From NCBI GenBank assembly GCA_023251855.1, contig JAHEYA010000127.1, positions 1 through 6,977 on the forward strand: a DNA stretch of 6,977 bases. The letters run 5' to 3'. The DNA comes from Bacteroidota bacterium. Lineage in GTDB: Bacteria; Bacteroidota; Bacteroidia; 2-12-FULL-35-15. Of this stretch, positions 5,332 to 6,977 are shown piece by piece (within the stretch, counting starts at the first letter, position 1; the number at the start of each line of letters is the position of its first letter). The position numbers and the translations under genes were made by a program. The notes under the pieces are model-generated. The model was given only the letters and a program-made list of their open reading frames with translations, searched no databases and was not told where the DNA came from.

Positions 5332-5339
5332 CAAAGGTA
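5332..5339 (-). promoter_or_regulatory. -7 box of the helicase promoter
   Basis: TACCTTTG on the minus strand (5339-5332) is a perfect TAnnTTTG match. Transcription would begin near 5325, giving a leader of about 170 bases, long for this genome and containing the structured elements at 5179-5287. The -33 region, near 5360, has no clean TTG and instead lies within an inverted repeat (5353-5388), which suggests a promoter assisted or blocked by a bound factor. Confidence 0.55.
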
Positions 5340-5352
5340 CTATTTATTTCGG

Positions 5353-5388
5353 GTTTCTGACATTTTTATAAACATTTATGTCTGAAAC
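5353..5388. promoter_or_regulatory. Inverted repeat upstream of the helicase promoter
   Basis: GTTTCTGACAT (5353-5363) and ATGTCTGAAAC (5378-5388) are inverted 11-mers with one mismatch and a 14-base AT-only-but-one spacer. The proximal arm covers the expected -33 region of the helicase promoter, so an operator is plausible. On the plus strand the right arm runs into TTTTTT (5389-5394), so it could instead terminate an unseen plus-strand transcript. Confidence 0.4.
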
Positions 5389-5394
5389 TTTTTT

Positions 5395-5620
5395 CTTAAA
5401 AATGTTAGGAGGTAAAATTTGAGAAAAACGCTGTTTTTTTTGAAGAAAATACATTTTGAAATTGCGCTTTTATATAGGTTTTACATAGAAAATTCCGGGT
5501 TTTTCTACCAGTTATCGACATGTTTATACCTTCTGCCGAAAAAGGAATCTTTTTTTCCCTTTTAATCGTATAACAATTTCTGTATAAAGTGTGTCCGAAA
5601 ATTTGTTCTGGAAACGAAAA
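5395..5620. other. AT-rich intergenic stretch, nothing firm seen
   Basis: This stretch precedes the T9SS cargo gene. I see no good TAnnTTTG box; the nearest are TAGGTTTT (5475-5482) and TACCTTCT (5527-5534), each imperfect. A minus-strand open frame crossing the region has no family signature and overlaps the T9SS gene start, so I treat it as chance. The cargo gene's promoter is presumably here but unidentified. Confidence 0.5.
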
Positions 5621-6106
5621 ATGAAAACGACCCAAAAATACTTTTTAAGCTTCTGTTTGATGTTTTATGGAATATTACAGTTTCATGCACAGCAGGGTCC
5701 TGTTGCTTCCGGTGGTGATGGATCCGGAATTGGTGGTTCCATTAGTTTTAGTATTGGACAGATTGATTACAGGAACAATGCTGGGAGTGGGGGGGCTATC
5801 AGTCAAGGTCTTCAGCAACCTTATGAAATATTTGTTGTGTCGGGAATTGAAGAAAAAGGAATTGAGCTTACCATGTCGGTTTACCCCAACCCTACTGCGG
5901 ATTTTGTATTTTTAAATATTGAAAATTTTTGGGGACAAAGTATGACATTCGGACTTTATGATTTACAAGGTAAGCTGATCGAAAAACAAAAGATAAATCG
6001 AAGCCAAACATCAATCCCCATGGTTGAATTAGCCAATGCAATTTATTTTATTAAGGTATTTAACAACAGCAATGAGTTGAAAACATTCAAAATTATCAAA
6101 AATTAG
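5621..6106 (+). CDS. Small secreted protein with T9SS type A C-terminal sorting domain (161 aa)
   Basis: This is a predicted cargo of the Bacteroidetes type IX secretion system. Residues 1-23 are a Sec signal peptide: basic MKTTQK, a hydrophobic core FLSFCLMFYGILQF, then cleavage probably after HA or HAQ. Residues 24-70 are Gly/Ser-rich (ASGGDGSGIGGS, then SFSIGQIDYRNN and SQGLQQPYEI), a pattern that recurs in short Bacteroidetes T9SS proteins. Residues about 86-161 are the type A sorting domain: VYPNP (87-91), LYDLQGKLI (112-120), a polar turn, ANAIYFIKV (138-146) and the Lys-rich end FKIIKN. The domain directs passage through the outer membrane, where it is normally cleaved. The frame continues upstream to a GTG at 5591, but the ATG at 5621 puts the signal peptide at the N-terminus and is preferred. 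Almost nothing lies between signal and sorting domain, so the mature protein is tiny. The collagen-like gene follows 93 bases later. Confidence 0.88.
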   Translation: MKTTQKYFLSFCLMFYGILQFHAQQGPVASGGDGSGIGGSISFSIGQIDYRNNAGSGGAISQGLQQPYEIFVVSGIEEKGIELTMSVYPNPTADFVFLNIENFWGQSMTFGLYDLQGKLIEKQKINRSQTSIPMVELANAIYFIKVFNNSNELKTFKIIKN

Positions 6107-6120
6107 TGCCGGATTTTTAA

Positions 6121-6147
6121 TTTCTTTTGTTTTTTAAAACAAAGAAA
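6121..6147. other. AT-rich hairpin between the two secreted-protein genes
   Basis: TTTCTTTTGTTTT and AAAACAAAGAAA are near-perfect inverted arms with one extra T. The stem has few G/C pairs and no proper U-tract on the plus strand, so it is at most a weak terminator. The two flanking genes may be co-transcribed. Confidence 0.25.
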
Positions 6148-6199
6148 AAACTTGATTTAGTTGAAAAAAAAGATTGAATACTTGTTATTTAGAAGCATA

Positions 6200-6977
6200 A
6201 TGAAAAGATTTTTACTACTAATTCTTATTTTCTTCACACCGTTGCTTTGGAGAAATTCTGGTGCGCAGATATTCGCTCAAGCTCCTCACAAAATGAGTTT
6301 TCAGGCTGTTATCCGAAACAGCAACAATAACCTTGTTGCAAACTCCGTAGTTGGAATGCGAATTACTATAAAGCTTGGAAATTCAGATGTATATGTTGAA
6401 ACCCAATCCCCTTCAACTAATATTAACGGATTAGCAACAATTGAGATCGGGGGTGGCACGGTTATATCAGGTAATTTTTTCACCATTAACTGGGCATCCT
6501 CTCCCTACTTTGTTAAAATTGAAACCGACCCTCAAGGAGGGACAAACTACAGTATTGTAAGTCAATCACCATTGCTCAGTGTGCCGTATGCATTGTATGC
6601 TGAACGGTCGGGCACAGCTGCCGGTGCCACAGGATCTACGGGTTCTACGGGTATAAATGGAATCAATGGAACTAATGGAACTAACGGTAGTACGGGTACA
6701 ACAGGAGATATTGGAGCAACCGGAAATTCAGGCTTTACTGGTGATGTTGGTTTTACAGGGGTTACCGGAAGTATGGGTGCCACTGGTTTGAAAGGTAATA
6801 CCGGAGATAAGGGAACCACAGGAGATAAAGGAGCAACCGGTGATGTCGGTGCCACTGGTGATGCGGGCAGTACGGGTGCCACAGGAGATATTGGGTTTTC
6901 AGGTAATACAGGGGCTACAGGCGATGTAGGTACTACCGGAAATATCGGTGCCACTGGTGATTCCGGTGCAACCGGGG
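6200..6977 (+). CDS. Secreted collagen-like (Gly-X-Y) protein, 3' end outside the window
   Basis: The frame is open from the ATG at 6200 to the window edge (259 codons, no stop). Residues 1 to about 26 are a signal peptide: MKR, hydrophobic FLLLILIFFTPLLW, with cleavage likely near SGA or IFA. Residues about 32-136 form a compact beta-rich domain with SFQAVIRN (33-40), VGMRITI (51-57), VYVETQ (64-69), NGLATIEIGGG (76-86) and LLSVPYALYAERSG (125-138); this domain is common at the N-terminus of Bacteroidetes surface proteins with repeats. From G142 to G259 every third residue is Gly, 40 glycines without a break, mostly GATGD/GSTG/GNTG units with no proline. Thr fills many Y positions, as in the glycosylated collagen-like proteins of Bacillus exosporium. 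The product is probably a trimeric fibre on or outside the cell surface. A C-terminal sorting domain may lie beyond the edge. It follows the T9SS cargo gene. Confidence 0.92.
   Translation, partial: MKRFLLLILIFFTPLLWRNSGAQIFAQAPHKMSFQAVIRNSNNNLVANSVVGMRITIKLGNSDVYVETQSPSTNINGLATIEIGGGTVISGNFFTINWASSPYFVKIETDPQGGTNYSIVSQSPLLSVPYALYAERSGTAAGATGSTGSTGINGINGTNGTNGSTGTTGDIGATGNSGFTGDVGFTGVTGSMGATGLKGNTGDKGTTGDKGATGDVGATGDAGSTGATGDIGFSGNTGATGDVGTTGNIGATGDSGATG
6623..6977 (+). repeat. Gly-X-Y coding repeat, at least 39 triplets
   Basis: The 9-base periodic pattern GGn-nnn-nnn continues from 6623 to the window edge. Frequent words include GGTGCCACTGGTGAT and GGTGCCACAGGAGAT, with glycine codons GGT, GGA, GGG and GGC mixed, so units are similar but not identical. 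Such arrays change length by slippage and recombination. The antisense strand stays open over 6562-6954 as a Pro-rich frame, which is a simple by-product of the repeat. Confidence 0.9.

Noticed and set aside
5512..5520. TTATCGACA as a DnaA box
   Set aside because: A single copy with one mismatch to TTATNCACA, no cluster, no DNA-unwinding element and no origin genes nearby.
5591..5620. GTG start that would lengthen the T9SS cargo protein by 10 residues
   Set aside because: It would place a charged Trp/Lys/Arg stretch before the signal peptide; the ATG at 5621 gives a standard signal sequence.
5405..5635. 76-residue minus-strand frame upstream of the T9SS cargo gene
   Set aside because: It has no family signature, overlaps the start of a well-supported gene and lacks a convincing promoter; best explained as a chance frame.
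6301..6486. 61-residue minus-strand frame in the N-terminal domain of the collagen-like gene
   Set aside because: It is a shadow of the plus-strand gene, which has a clear signal peptide and continuous frame.
6562..6954. Pro-rich 130-residue open frame on the minus strand
   Set aside because: It is the antisense of the Gly-X-Y repeat: GGn codons read backwards as nCC (proline-bearing) codons without stops. The plus-strand frame has a signal peptide and domain structure.
1..6977. CRISPR array, transposase, toxin-antitoxin pair or rRNA
   Set aside because: No regularly spaced direct repeats, transposase motifs, paired toxin gene next to the XRE regulator, or rRNA sequence could be found by reading both strands.

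Overview
The window looks like chromosomal DNA of an AT-rich member of the Bacteroidetes (Bacteroidota). Three things point there: a secreted protein ending in a type IX secretion (T9SS) type A sorting domain, several promoter candidates with the Bacteroidetes -7 box TAnnTTTG, and genes that start after A-rich leaders without clear Shine-Dalgarno sites. The lineage is inferred from these features, not from a marker gene.

Layout. Positions 1-1800 look accessory: a membrane-anchored coiled-coil protein of unknown function (minus), a small XRE-type regulator with a palindrome against its start codon (plus), and a small HAD-fold protein of the HAD_SAK_2 type with a TTG start (plus). This block ends at a tRNA-Arg(ACG) gene (minus) with its own terminator. 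Two tandem copies of TTGTGCAAAT lie just beyond the tRNA 3' end, so the block may be an island placed next to a tRNA. From about 2005 the content looks like core genome: an SPFH/band-7 membrane protein (plus) converges on a DEAD-box RNA helicase (minus), and a perfect 16-bp hairpin between them can terminate both. From 5621 to the end come two secreted-protein genes on the plus strand: a small T9SS cargo protein and a collagen-like protein that runs off the window.

The most interesting stretch is the leader of the DEAD-box helicase (about 5157-5325, minus strand). It is GC-rich against its surroundings. By hand it folds into a compact set of helices: a hairpin whose loop pairs with a segment downstream of a second hairpin (an H-type pseudoknot), followed by a bulged stem close to the start codon. 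A Bacteroidetes-type -7 box lies just upstream, and a long inverted repeat covers the expected -33 region. This would suit a cis-acting, possibly autoregulatory or cold-responsive RNA controlling a helicase. It rests on hand folding of one sequence and needs covariation support.
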